Source: Ostrinia nubilalis
Taxonomy: Eukaryota; Arthropoda; Insecta; Lepidoptera; Crambidae
DNA: 64,000 bases
Assembly (NCBI RefSeq): GCF_963855985.1
Contig: NC_087112.1
Location: 7,938,501 to 8,002,500, forward strand
Direction of reading: 5' to 3'
Part shown: positions 43,341 to 55,181 of the stretch, piece by piece
How positions within the stretch are numbered: position 1 is the stretch's first letter
Layout: each line of letters starts with the position of its first letter
Made by a program: the position numbers and the translations under genes
The notes under the pieces: model-generated
The model's input: the letters and a program-made list of their open reading frames with translations, nothing else
Told to the model about the DNA's origin: nothing
The model's database searches: none

Positions 43341-44218
43341 TAAGATTTATTATAAATGTTACATGTAAGAAATATTTTAAAATATATACAAGTGAAGTTC
43401 ACACGTGTCTGTATAGGATAGAAATTCTGATTCCTTAGCCGTCGGATCTTCCTAAGGTCTAAAAATCTTTGGGCCTTCAAAATGGCGCTTTTTAAAATTA
43501 TTTTTTATCCCACGAGAAATCTCATACAGCCTGCATTCCACGCACTGTGATTCTTCAAGTCACTGTTACTGGCCATTTACCTCCTACGTCAGAAAAAAAA
43601 ATACGTTTTCCCGCCCAAATTGACGTCACATAGGTTTTAATCATAAAAAATCTGCATCGAACATGACTATGATTTTTTTAGAAGGGAGAGAACCTAATTT
43701 GAATATCATGATGAGTTCGAGTAACAAAAAACATGGTATTCCTCACCACATGAAGATTTCCCCCTACAAAGTTCAACAAGGGTCGACGTAGCGTTTAGCA
43801 CTGAGTTCGATTCCAGGTAGAGGCAATTATAAGGGCATTTCTACGGGGTCGACCGATCGACCTACTGGGGCGAAAAAAGTACCTTTAAAATTGAAGTACG
43901 GACTTGAAAAAAATCACACGTATTTATAGGACTCTTGACTTGATGGAGAGCATATTTAGAAGACCGCCAGGTTTTACATCTCGCCTTCAAAAAATCCGAA
44001 AGTTCAAAAACGGGCGAAATTTGGCCTAAAATGGAGTGTCCGGTTTCCAGAATTTACTCGTTTTTGCTTCATAACTTTTGAAATAATAACTTCCCCATTA
44101 TGAAACCCACATTCACAGAACAAGGGATAGTTAATAAAGCTATATAAATGAGTTTCTTTATTGCAAGTCCTTGGGTTTTAATACAGTAACACATTTAAAT
44201 TTTGTCCGACGTGTGTGC
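43341..44218. other. Unassigned stretch with SINE-like piece
   Basis: 43785-43835 (GTAGCGTTTAGCACTGAGTT then CGATTCCAGG) has a B-box-like block. The rest is unique-looking, moderately AT-rich and without a gene. Confidence 0.4.
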
Positions 44219-44640
44219 CTCAATTCCGTGATTTTTACTTTTGTGCTCCTATATCACTAACAACGCACAATACGAACACCCACGCCTGATTCCCATAAAC
44301 TAGCAGTTGCACTCGAGTGGTCGAGCAGTATAAAAGAGGGATCAGTCGCTTATAGGAGCATTTTTCAGAGGTTTGAAATCACTCAGAATTTTTGGTCACT
44401 GGTCATTTCTCAAACCGGTGTGTGATACCTATTAATAATGTTCATGAAGTATTTAATGAGATTACTGCTGAATTAATTAAGTATTTAACTGATATCTGCT
44501 ATTACGTTTGGTAGAAATCGTTGTAATTTATAATATTTTCGAGTAATTTGATGAAATGTGATTTTTTCTCAATTCCGTGGATCTCAATTCCGTGGAATAT
44601 GGGGCATCGAATTGAGAAAACACGTACACCGAATTGATAT
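44219..44640. repeat. Cluster of CTCAATTCCGTG / CGAATTGAGAAAA motifs
   Basis: CTCAATTCCGTG at 44219-44230, 44568-44579 and 44583-44594; inverse-type CATCGAATTGAGAAAA at 44605-44620 and ACACCGAATTGA at 44626-44637. A second cluster lies at 46989-47175. Probably both belong to one kind of mobile element. Confidence 0.45.
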
Positions 44641-44845
44641 TAAATGAAAATAGATACTTTTATTGTGCTATAAATTGTTTGTGTAACTTAAAATAATAAT
44701 TAAATCAATAGAGCATAATAATAGGGTGAACTACCAATCATTGGACCGTACCAGTCATTGGACAGAAGACAATAAAACTAATTTTTTGAGGTTTCATTAA
44801 AAAAAATACACTGCTATTGCTATCTTATTAAAATAATTCTTCCAG

Positions 44846-45655
44846 GTTCTTCCCTCGACCTTCACCAGATCGTCGGTCTACCTAGTGGGGGCCTGCTCAC
44901 TGGTCCGTGGTTTCCACTCGACAACTTTTCAGTCCCAACAGACATTATCTGTACGAGCTATGTGCCCCGCCCACTGCTACTTGATTTATGCAATTTTACG
45001 GGCTATGCCGGTCACTTTGGTTCTCTTGCCGATATTCACATTTCTGATTCTTATTAGGCTTATAGTAAGCGACCAAGTTTCACATCCATACACCATCACT
45101 GGCAACACACACTGGTAGAAGACTTTTGTCTTAAGACGCTGCGGTATTTCAGACGTAATAGCGAAGCTTCCCGATCGATGCTTAGCTGAGTTGAATTCAG
45201 CGATAGACCTCTTTCTCAAAGTTGGACCTAACTATCTGGACTCTTGTCCCAGGTATACACAATTGTCAACAACTTCGAGTGTAGTCTCCAACCTTCAGAG
45301 GAGTGGGTGCAACACGGACATTTGACATGATTTTTGTCTTGTCCATGTTCATTTCGAGACCCACTTGTTGAAAGGCTCTACGGAGGCCATGACTCCGATA
45401 TCATCCCCGATATCGCGACTTCTTGGTCTTCTGTATAATCTGCCGTAGCGTACCTGTGTGTGTACCATAATACTAAAGCCTTTTCGGAAACAAGCTTGTT
45501 CGGAAGACTGGAAGTCGTCGAGTCTGCGAGCGAGATGATTCGTAAGGACTCTCGAAAACAGCTTGTAAACACGCCTCATAAAAGAGATGAGTCTATAATG
45601 CTATCACCACACTTCTGTGCCATGCCGGAGGCGTTTTTCCTTCGAGAATGACGTA
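44846..45655 (-). pseudogene. RTE-type reverse transcriptase fragment with internal deletion
   Basis: The minus strand encodes, in order: Y-K-L-F-S-R-V-L-T-N-H-L, R-L-D-D-F-Q-S-S-E-Q-A and F-R-K-G-F-S (about 45580-45450, the fingers of an RTE reverse transcriptase); then, after loss of the catalytic palm, a K-V-F-Y-Q-C-V-L-P-V-M and Y-G-C-E-T-W-S-L-T stretch (45219-44986, thumb side); and finally the V-G and D-D tail blocks. Frameshifts and the missing palm make it non-functional. It is the longest RTE remnant in the window and places the many short 3' ends in the same family. Confidence 0.75.
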
Positions 45656-45769
45656 ATGAAGAATGTTCACTAATTTTGTTTTTAGCTTTCTGTATTCTCT
45701 GTTAAAAATAAAAAATACACGTGAAAGAATTATTTCGATACGTCAATTAGTTTCCAAGATATTGAATTT

Positions 45770-46150
45770 TAAAAGTGCGGGCGGCGGCTGGCCCGCCATT
45801 TTATGCGCGTGACGTCATATTACAGTGACTGGCTCATATTTGTATGGGTGGAATCTTGCAAGCTGAATTAAGACCCACTTCCAGGCAACCGATTAAGCTG
45901 AAATTTCGTAAACACATGTGATTTGGATGACCATGCAATATTATGATGACATGGAGCTGATCTGATGATGGAGCTGGAAGGTGGCCATAGGAACTCTATA
46001 GTAAAACGACTTAAATGCATCGAGTTTGGACTCGTTCGTTTTGTATTGATGAGTATTTTAATTCTATATAGTAATTGGGGTCTAATGATGGAGCTGGAAG
46101 GTAATTCGCAATAAAACGACACAATCGCATCAAGTTTGGGTTTGGTTCAA
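45770..46150. repeat. 120-bp tandem repeat (ATGATGGAGCTGGAAGG)
   Basis: GATGATGGAGCTGGAAGGT begins at 45964 and again (ATGATGGAGCTGGAAGG) at 46085, with TAAAACGAC..GCATCGAGTTTGG following each time. Two units are visible, the second truncated. Preceded by a GC-rich GCGGGCGGCGGCTGGC patch. Confidence 0.65.
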
Positions 46151-46154
46151 TTTT

Positions 46155-46350
46155 AATTTCTGTGATGGGTCTGGGTGTTAATATTTATTTATTTATTTAT
46201 TTGAACACCAACAAAAACAAACAATATGTATAATAAGTTTGTATTTACAAAAAAAAAATTATTTAAGTATGTTTATATCCGTTTTCTAGTGAGCGGACGC
46301 TGTGAATGTACGTCACACGGGGTCACGTGACCGTCGGCGGGACTCAATAT
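46155..46350. repeat. SINE-tail-like fragment and GC patch
   Basis: TTTCTGTGATGGGTCTG and GTATTTACAAAAAAAAAATT with GTTTATATCCGTTTTCTAGT match the body of the SINE at 61509-61812 on its minus strand. A (TTTA)n run separates the blocks. Confidence 0.5.
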
Positions 46351-46988
46351 TTAAGCGAACTTTGAATGCCTATAAAATCATAACTACTGGGTATTTTTGA
46401 ATGAAATAAAAACTAATGTATTTGTAAATGTAAAAGCTTAACTGTAACATAGGTTTCAAGTGATTTTGCATACCTAGTAACATTCTCAATTGAACTGCTT
46501 CTGTAGAGCCTTTAGTACCGGCGAAGCTCAGCTATAATGCCGTAACACCTGGTGCCTTGTTGTATTTCAGCTATTTGAGTGCCATTTTAATCGTGTACAA
46601 ACTGACGTCCGATATAATATCTTCGGTATAGTGTCAGGTCAATCTAGCTCTTGGGTCTTGCAATATTTGTTTTATGTTTAAGGTTAAGAATAAATAAACA
46701 AAGAGACCCTGTGTTATGTATTTATTTGTTTTATTTAAATAAAATTAAAATAATATTTATTATAGTTCCTTATTAAAAAATTAAACATATGGATTAGGAT
46801 TTTTGTTTTATTCCATTGGTATTTCAGACACATAAACCTAAAATGAACCATCTAACTAATAGACCAGCAATCAGATATCAAAACGTTTTAAGTATTTATT
46901 ATATTAATTATTGAAATACATTAGGTATTTCTTCATAATGTCATCAATTCTAAGTTTGCGGAGCGATTTTTATATTTGGAGATTCATT

Positions 46989-47175
46989 TCTCAATACCGT
47001 GATTCATTTTCTCAATTCGGTGCTCTCTCAATTCGATGCTTAACATTTCTCATAAACCACTTCACAATATTTAGTGACAATGCTATTTTTACATTCAGAA
47101 TGGAGTAACATTTATTTTTTTGTATTGAAACTACTTAAAAAACTAAATATAAATTTTAGCACCGAATTGAGAAAA
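46989..47175. repeat. Second cluster of CTCAATTCGGTG motifs
   Basis: TCTCAATACCGTG at 46989-47001, TCTCAATTCGGTG at 47010-47022, TCTCAATTCGATGC at 47026-47039 and the inverse CACCGAATTGAGAAAA at 47160-47175. Related to 44219-44640. Confidence 0.45.
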
Positions 47176-47262
47176 AATACACCGTACAGTAGAAATGCCC
47201 ATAATCGTAATAACAAGGAAATGTATCCTTTCATCAAAAGTGTCCAGTGCTTTAGACGTAAA

Positions 47263-47432
47263 ACTACCTTTTCCCCACGGCTTCGCCCGCGACAAATATT
47301 TTTCTTATTACAGGAAAACTTTATCCTATGTCCTTTCCTGGAATTCAAACTATCTTCAAAATCGGTTCAGAAGTTTAGGCGTGAAAGCGTAATAGACAGA
47401 CACACAGAGTTAATTTTATAGTATTAAGTAGG
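47263..47432 (+). repeat. CCCACGGCTTCGCCCGCG dispersed repeat
   Basis: ACTACCTTTTCCCCACGGCT head, CTTTATCCTATGTCCTTTCC, AAATCGGTTCAGAAGTTTAG, GCGTGAAAGCGTAATAGACA. Same family as 10866-11030. Confidence 0.65.
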
Positions 47433-47678
47433 GATATGGATATTTTACACATTCAAAGTATGGACAGGTCACCAAAACCCAACCCATATCGCTGCACCCA
47501 TCAAATTGATAACAAACATACTACAGTTCGTTATCATCCATTGATAACATTTAGTAGTAAGTAATGACAAAAACTACAACTTTATGATGCAGGAAAACAA
47601 TAAAGTGTGTATTGTAAATTATTAATAAAACCCATACTTAATGTTATGACTGAAAAACCAGTCATGTGCTTGTCTACT

Positions 47679-47796
47679 AACGCCCGTATTCACAAACATT
47701 ACTATGAGGTCTCACAGACACACGAGCCAAACACAGAGCTCTATTCAACGCTGTGCGTTCGATTTGCTGCTTAACATAAGCAAGCATCAGGCGTTA
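47679..47796. mobile_element. ACGCCCGTATTCACAAA MITE with internal deletions
   Basis: AACGCCCGTATTCACAAACA at the left, GCAAGCATCAGGCGTT at the right. The central GCGCGTGTACGCACAGGG block of 43191-43340 is partly missing. Confidence 0.65.
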
Positions 47797-47912
47797 ACTC
47801 TACGTAGAAGTCTTGAGATTGATTATTTATGACTAAATAACAGTTTTAGGGACTTAGCAGTACCTCATTACCATTTATTAACAGAAAATCGTGCAGCGTT
47901 AGACTGACAGCA

Positions 47913-48065
47913 GCGTGGGACGTCCACCGGCAAAGTGGACCGACGACCTCATAAAGGTAGCAGGAAGGCGCTGGATGCAGGCCGCCAATCGGCCAATATG
48001 GATTATCATTGGGGGAGGCCTATGTTCAGCAGTGGACGTCCTGTGGCTGAAATGATGATGATGAA
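47913..48065 (+). mobile_element. RTE-type 3' end
   Basis: CAGCGTGGGACGTCCACCGG, AAGTGGACCGACGACCTCAT, GGAAGGCGCTGGATGCAGGC, GTTCAGCAGTGGACGTCCTG and a GATGATGATGA tail. Confidence 0.7.
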
Positions 48066-50796
48066 AAGAAAATAGGCTGTCAAATCCCAGTTACACAAAC
48101 CGATTTTTACTGAAACTAACGGAATAGACACAGGTATCTACATCATTTTGGGGTTTATCCTAAATATTCGTCACACTTACGTTAGTTTTATACAATGAAA
48201 AGTAAATTCGTCATAAACTAAGAACTACGTGTCAATTGCCACGAAAATGTGAAGAGTGACGTATTTACACATGCTTTTCCCTGTTACAAATCGACTTTAA
48301 AAAATCTCCAATAACTTCGAAACAAAATCAAGGACTCTTAGAAATCAAGGCATTTTATCGCTGCACTGCGCTTATCTATTTATACTAGACTATGAAATAT
48401 TAATATCAAAGAAGAAAGTAAATTTTGCCAGTTTTGTATTGCAGTTTAAAGTTGTCCAGTGGCTGTGGCCATGTCCTCGCTCGAAGGACAGGCCTCGACC
48501 TCGGGGCAACTGCAGTAGGCTAATGCTAGAAATATAGACTAGACTGAAATCTAGCTGAATATTTAACGCGGATAACTTTGAGGCTCATTTAATAAAGCTA
48601 AAAATCCTACTCAGTCTCTAATAAAAGTTGATTAAATAGCTCTATTCAAATTAAAACTTGTGAAATTTAGAAATTGAACCTGAACTCATTCTTAAAAGTT
48701 AGCGTAGATTTGAATAACTTGATTTTCGTATTTAATACAGAATAGCGCTCAAAATACTTGATTTTATCTCAGTTTAAGACTATTCTATCCCGATGGTCTC
48801 TAAATAATTCAAATCAAATCAAAAATATCTCCTAGATTTACCATTTGGTAATGATAGTAAAAGTTCGAAATGACTCTTACCATTGAATTGGGTATAACTT
48901 AAGATTTACATACTGGAAAATCTTAAGATCTACCGTAGCATGGGCTTAATTACAGTACATTGACATAAGCAATTTGTTTACATTGAAGTTACATTATTAT
49001 GAATTACAATTTACTTGTTTATTGTAGCATTACCGTCTAGCTAGAAGTTAACGCAGTGTGATTTCTCGCTCATATTTTAAAGCATAAATTCAGCAAATAT
49101 AATAGGAAATACATGGCCAATTTATTCTAGGATAAGCCCCGAGATTATGCAGTAACTAGACACTATATTACCGAATCAGAAACCGCAAATGTCTATCAAT
49201 TACAACGATATTTCCTTCATGATCTAAGAGGGTAATACCGTATCAGTATTTCCCCTATAACTTTCGTATGCAAACCATGCGCGATGCGTTTGCGCACAAG
49301 GAAAACGAGTTAACCAAAAGAGTGTCTTGCTGGGATTTACCCGCCAAAAGTTAACGTTTAACATTCAGGTGGCTTCTTGAAGTTTGCAGGTCCTTTGTTC
49401 AGTTTTTAATAAAACAGGTGGGAGTCAGACTCACAAATTTGGAGTTCCGTACGTACTTATCTCCATCCTTCATCCATCCATCCATCTAATAATCTGTATC
49501 CTTGTACAGAAGTTAGAAGGCAGAACAAACCACACAGTTTTGTTGCAGAATCGTTCTTATAAAGAACCCACGCTGCTTAGCTAAATCCATCAGTTTAATC
49601 TCCTTTTTCTCAAGTTTTTCTTGTTTGTGTTTATGTTTATTTCGAACCCGCTTAATATGGACTTTTAAAATTGTCTGAAATAAAGAATTTTTATTTATTT
49701 ATTATTATTTACTACAAATGGAAACAATGTTTTTGAAAACTTTTCTTTATAAGTAGGTACATATTATTATTATTTACTAAGTACATTTCCATACCGCGAA
49801 GTGAACGAAACAGCGCTATCTCTTGGTCAATCTAGAACTAATTCCAACACATGATTGAATCAAAACCACATCGATAAAACCAAAAAAAAAAGAGTGACTA
49901 GGCAGGTATGTCAGTTTCTTCAAAACTATTTTATTTTAATGATTAGGTGATCTCGCTTGCGTGTTGTTTGGTTCAAAAAAATCAATTGTCATCATTTTAA
50001 CAACCGGCGCGCCTACAAAAAATTGATTGCACGTATTAAGTTTAAAGATAAAGAATCGTGAATTGCTTCAAAATTATAAATTTACATCTTGCTAAAATAC
50101 CTTTTAAATGTTTATTGAACTTTTTATCCCAAACCAGTTTCTGAACTTTTAAAGCTCTACCTAACTTTTTTTCGAATGTTTCAGTTCAGGACAACAACCT
50201 GGCCCAGTGCTGGGACAAAAATATTTAAGTGTGGCTAAGTAGGTAGGTATATGTACCTTCTTAAGTAGCTAATGCTAAAGCTAGTTATTTATTCATAATA
50301 ATAATAAGTATAATTTGTATGAATACGATGTTATTACTAGGAAAAGCATTGATATTATCTCATAATGACTCAGTAGGAAGTCACTATCTAATTCTATATT
50401 CTAATTAAGTAACTAGGTGTTTTTTATTCTTTGAGTAAAAAAATCTAAATAAAATGTTCCGAAAAGACGTTTCATACTTTTTCTTCCACAACATTTATTT
50501 TTGGTCAATAACAAATTAGGTACTTATTTCATTCATGACATAATCATGAATCGAATTTCATTGCTCGATTAAGCTGAATACTTGTGACTCACTCTCAATT
50601 AATCACCATGGTTAATTAATTAACTTATCATACAAAACTTGAGTAGTTAATTCAAGTGGCATGTTCGTTTTAATTACTATGTACCTAAACCATTTAGCAT
50701 CGTAGCCTATTTTTGAAAATTATTATCGTATTGTGTGCCCGCAGCCAATCCGCGTCCCGCGTGCGTGTAGCTCAAGTGATAGGAAAAACAATGTAT
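48066..50796. other. Gene-poor AT-rich stretch
   Basis: 48450-48530 has a short GC-rich patch (GTCCTCGCTCGAAGGACAGG). 48830-48940 carries the AAATCTTAAGATTTA-type repeat seen at 22370. 49470-49490 has (CATC)n and 49680-49710 an AATAAAG..TTTATTTATTTATTATT tail typical of a LINE 3' end. No coding exon recognised. Confidence 0.4.
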
Positions 50797-50982
50797 GGCT
50801 GGTTTTAGTGTCACGCGGACTGTCAGTGCGGATCGCTCCGCACAGCCGATTTGTATGAACTGCTAGGGAGCGGAGCGGTTCCTCCGGACCGCATTACTCT
50901 AACACGCTCCCTAGAAGTTCATACAGATTGGCCGTGCGGAGCGGGTCCGCACCGGACGGTCCGCGAGACACTAAAACCAGCC
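50797..50982. mobile_element. Palindromic MITE, copy 2
   Basis: Full copy of the element at 1-182: GGCTGGTTTTAGTGTCACGC to its inverse GAGACACTAAAACCAGCC. The flanks CAATGTAT (50789-50796) and TAATGAAT (50983-50990) agree at 6 of 8, a possible mutated 8-bp target duplication. Confidence 0.8.
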
Positions 50983-51012
50983 TAATGAATGCGGGCCGCC
51001 CGCATGCGGATT

Positions 51013-51222
51013 AAAGCTCATAGCAGACTTATCAACTCGGAAAGGGATCGACACCGTGTCGCCTTTCGCACGCTGAGTCGCGAGGCGAGGCGTTTACGTT
51101 ACGGTGCGGATAAGTGTGCGTTGCAGTATGGAGTTTCATACAAAGAATACTGACCGCCTCGAGTTGATACGGTTACGATCCCTTTGCGGGTTGATAAATG
51201 CGCGACGTCCTTTTAAATCCGC
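51013..51222. mobile_element. AGCAGACTTATCAAC MITE
   Basis: GCTCATAGCAGACTTATCAA with CTCGGAAAGGGATC at the left, inverse-type GATCCCTTTGCGGGTTGATA at the right, GAGGCGAGGCGTTTACG and TATGGAGTTTCATAC inside. Same family as 15828-16010 and 33430-33525. The 74-residue frame over it is incidental. Confidence 0.65.
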
Positions 51223-51793
51223 ACGACGCGTGCCGAAATACGCATTACAGGAAAAGGGCACTTATTTATTGGTTAGTAGTGTCTATTTTTGCTTAATTGG
51301 CTCAGTTTTACAACGTTGTATTGTATAGCAAACTTCTTATGCACCCTATAATCATTTTAAGGTATAATGAATGACGTTAGTTTGCAAACTAGTGACCATG
51401 AAAGTTTCAAATAAATTACAGTAAGAAATACCTAATACATGCGACAAAGTAAACAAATCAAACTTATAAGGTCAAGGTTAACTTATTTGGCACACTAATG
51501 GTTGCCGTCATGAAAGCATTTAATTTTGTGAAAAATATAATAACATTCACTAATTAAAATCTTATTTAAGTAAATACAATCGTTCTGGGAGAATAAAGAT
51601 TGTACTTATGAAATTATTACCATGACATAGATTTATTGGAGAAAATATTTGCTTTCTTCAAGTTTAGTTAGATACGATTATCTTAAGTGCAAGATTACAC
51701 TAAAAATAATCTGAAATAAAATGTGTGATAACCCTGAACACAACATTACGAACCTGTTGTAACTGTACAATAATTTCAACTCGATGCGCAGGT

Positions 51794-51875
51794 GGTAGCG
51801 TGGCCGAGCGGTCTAAGGCGCTGGTTTAAGGCACCAGTCTCTTCGGAGGCGTGGGTTCGAATCCCACCGCTGCCA
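51794..51875 (+). tRNA. tRNA-Leu (anticodon AAG)
   Basis: A complete cloverleaf. The acceptor GGTAGCG pairs with CGCTGCC (one G-T), then TGGCCGAGCGGTCTAAGGC forms the D arm. The anticodon stem CTGGT/ACCAG encloses the loop TTAAGGC (anticodon AAG), followed by a long type-II variable arm with TCTCTTCGGAGG. The T arm is GTGGG-TTCGAAT-CCCAC and the discriminator is A. The long variable arm and GG start are leucine features. No intron and no encoded CCA. A TTTTTT run follows within about 5 bp and serves as a pol III terminator. Internal A and B boxes are intact, so it is probably functional. Confidence 0.95.
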
Positions 51876-51878
51876 AGA

Positions 51879-51884
51879 TTTTTT
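51879..51884 (+). terminator. Pol III T-run terminator of tRNA-Leu
   Basis: A run of six T immediately downstream of the tRNA 3' end. Confidence 0.7.
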
Positions 51885-53260
51885 GTTCTAATTAGTTTAG
51901 TGTACATATGAAAGATTTTTTTTATTTTTAGACAGGGGACCTTGATTAAAATAAACTTAAATGACATTGCAAACGCAAAGTTTGACAAAATATTTGACAA
52001 TACTTTCGAGTATTCTAATTAAACATTAAAATAATGTAAATAATTATTATTAAAAGAAATAAGTAATAGTATTAAGGTATTTATACACATAGTAAAAACA
52101 CATAAATATGTAGGTACCTACAAAAGTTGGGCCTTCTAATAATAACAACTATAAACTAACGCACTTTGGTTTGGTCCTACCAACGCCATCTGTTGATATT
52201 TCTTTAGAAATAGCAGAAATGTCTTTGACCTTTGTCCTTCTACATTTTATCAGTAAATTAAACTGAAAATGCTATAAGGTTAAAAGGTTGAATTCCACAC
52301 GTAATTTAATATCGTACAAGAATGTAATAAAATAAACTTATTAATCAGTGAGTCCATGTTTATAGATTTTCTAATTAAATAGTTCTTCTACCCGATACTA
52401 GATGGCAATGTTAAAAATTATTAACCATTAGAGTACCTAATATTTTGACAAACATTATTAATAACACTTTTTTAAAATGCATAATAACATTTTTGTTTTT
52501 TTATACTGAAATTCAGTATTGTCAAATACACATATTTGCCTATATGGTTATTTTATTTAAAAATAAACAAAGTTGTTTTTTTGAGTCATTATTAACTAAC
52601 TAAAACATTGAAGATTTTGAGAGAAGACAATTATAAGCTTGTGTTAGAAAAATAGTAACTTAAAAAAACATGAAAAAGACCTTAAAAATTAGGTATTCGC
52701 GCAAAACTTTTTTTTTTTTATAATTTGAAGTCATTTTAACGTCATCTATTTGTAGGTAGTTAGTAGGTAAGTGTAGGTACAAAATAATTATTAATTAGGT
52801 AATTTAAAATGAAATTTGTATTATTTAATATGAAAAAACGCTGCATCAAGTGGAGACAATTGAAAAACTAATTTTGCAAGAAAGATTATAAATATGGATG
52901 GCCAGATACTTTGCAAGTATGATTACTTATTTAAATTTCATTGTTTGGTAATTGCGCGTTTTTGTTATGTGCAGTTTATGACAGAAAAATATGGTGCTGT
53001 TTTGACTTATGAACACTGCATTGAATTGCCCAACTGAGTGCAATGAGTTTTCGTAGACCACGTGGTATGATCTCATACAATAACCGTGCACATTTTGAAC
53101 TTTTGTTTACGACTTTGGTAATCACTTTTAACAAATCATGTCCTTTAAATTTCTAAAAACATAAAAAAGCCAATCTAATGTGCAACATTATGAAAAAAAA
53201 ATACTACACACATCCATTAACACTTGTTTCTAGAAAGCACATCGTTCGCATTCCACATTT
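51885..53260. other. AT-rich stretch, nothing recognised
   Basis: No gene, RNA or repeat recognised. Confidence 0.45.
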
Positions 53261-53650
53261 AACACTACGCTACACAATCTAAGTCACTATTTGTTACATT
53301 TCACCGAATGTTACGCACTCACCATTACATGGTCGAAAATGGTAAGTCCGTGCGTTCTGTGAAGAAGCTGACGTCAAACTGCCGACTGACTTTCGGCATG
53401 CATTCGATTTTTGAAAACAGCTGAGACCGATCTGTCGGGACCCTTCCGCGCATGTGTGAGGTTCGATAACCTAGCTCTGATTAAAATGGACTACCTGGCC
53501 AGATACACTGACTTGAATGACACTTTTTGAGTAAAAAAAATAATTGGAACGTCAGCATTTTTCCGCGTCGCGAGTTATTTTATTGCTGAAAGCCGCCATT
53601 TTAGGTCGCGTTTTCGCACTGCGCATGCGGGGTGTTAAGGGCAAGGGTTG
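53261..53650. promoter_or_regulatory. GC-rich promoter-like patch with CRE and NRF-1-type motifs
   Basis: In AT-rich surroundings this patch carries a perfect TGACGTCA (53369-53376), CGCCATTTTAGG (53594), the palindrome TGCGCATGCG (about 53618-53628) and an arthropod initiator TCAGT on the minus strand (53385-53389). Splice-donor-like sequences face both ways: AAAATG|GTAAGT on plus (53342) and AATG|GTGAGT on minus (53322). It could be a start region for one or two genes, but no downstream coding exon was found. Confidence 0.3.
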
Positions 53651-54833
53651 CTTGCAGACGTCTACGGACGGTCTAATAATAACTTCCACGAGGGTCAATC
53701 GAGTAGTTGTGGACAATGTTCACCTTTATAGCATTCAAGGAATGTTTTGCAGCTTTACTGAGAATTTGTTATAGTTTCATGAAACGCTATTTTACAAAAA
53801 ATCTTAATCTTAACGAGTTAATAACACGCTTCAGGTATTTAAGTAAATAAATAAAGTTTTCCACCACTTATCTTTTTCTGAGAAAACATAAAATGCTTCA
53901 TTAGTTTTATGGTAGTTTTGTTTGAGTAAAGCAAACATTCTTTTACGGTTTTGCATTCCGTCCGAACCACAGTCTAGACACGTTTCTCTGTTGTCACATT
54001 AAGTAGGTACCTACCTATTTCTTAATGATTCTAAGGGCTAAGTACTAAAAGGAAAAGTTACTGCGTCCTTATCCATTATTAATTATAAGCAAGAAGTTTG
54101 TTTTCTCAATTTTAAGATTTTTCTTTTTCAGTGAAAGTAATTTAAACAAACACATTAATAAAACTTATTCAATTTAAATAAAAAACAAGCATTCATTTTG
54201 CACTTTTTTTATTGTTATAGAAGTAAAAATAAAACTTAAAATTACTAATCCGTTTATAATGAACACTTAGTAAATTGTAGATTCACTTTTACGAAACACA
54301 ATAACAAATTATAAATTCTAATTTAATCTTCTACAAATATTACCTTTCCGGTCTTGCTTAACTCATTATTAGGGTACTGCATAGACGATACTTTATAGTT
54401 TTATTTGTTAGAAAAAATTTAGATCAGTATAGTTTATTTAATCCAGTTAGTAATTGATTATTATGTTGTCAAAATGGTTAGCATTATAAATTATTAATAA
54501 ACATCAACAGACAAATAATTCAATAGCATCATTATGATATAAATACGACATACTGAACCCTTAAATTTTTGTGAAGCAGTACGATCTTCACATTTTCACG
54601 GCTAGACGCCTCTTACACAATGAGATGGTGGTAATAAGCTGTGTTATTGAGTTAACTTTAAAAAAGAAATAAACAAAACCTCAAGAAGTTTTGCTGAAGT
54701 AATTACAAACTCTACTTTATTGACCTTCGCTTACGCAGACGTGAAAATCAATAGTCTCCGGTCACCGCTAGCTTGATTTGTAAGATGTTGTACTCAGCCA
54801 GAAACTTTTTATGTAAGTAACCTCTACATTAGA
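53651..54833. other. AT-rich stretch, nothing recognised
   Basis: No gene, RNA or repeat recognised. Confidence 0.45.
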
Positions 54834-55181
54834 GCCACAGTAAACATACTCTTAGCTTACGATCGGCGCTTTTTAGAAGCTGAAAGCAGCGAGCACACAT
54901 TTCATACCGCGCGCTCTAAAAACGCCAAACGTGGCGATTGAGTCGCTTTTCGGCAGCTCGACGCAGTACCTTAGGACCATTTCATAGCCAAATTTCATAG
55001 CTGGCTATGAAGTGGAAAAAAAAATCCATTTTGAAACTGGCTTCATACCTACTGATAATCTTCAAAATGTTCGAAACTTTTTTTCCAGTCGTTAAAACGC
55101 GCGATTCCAATACTGCGTCCGAACGCATGAGTCGCAAAATCGCCGATCACGGATGCTTAAAGTAGCATCTCTGCTGTGGAC
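54834..55181. mobile_element. Candidate MITE with degenerate TIRs
   Basis: CCACAGTAAACATACTCTTA then GATCGGCG at the left, and the rough inverse CGCCGATCAC..GCATCTCTGCTGTGG at the right. An internal hairpin TTCATAGC...GCTATGAA lies near 54988-55012. Arms are diverged, so the call is tentative. Confidence 0.4.
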
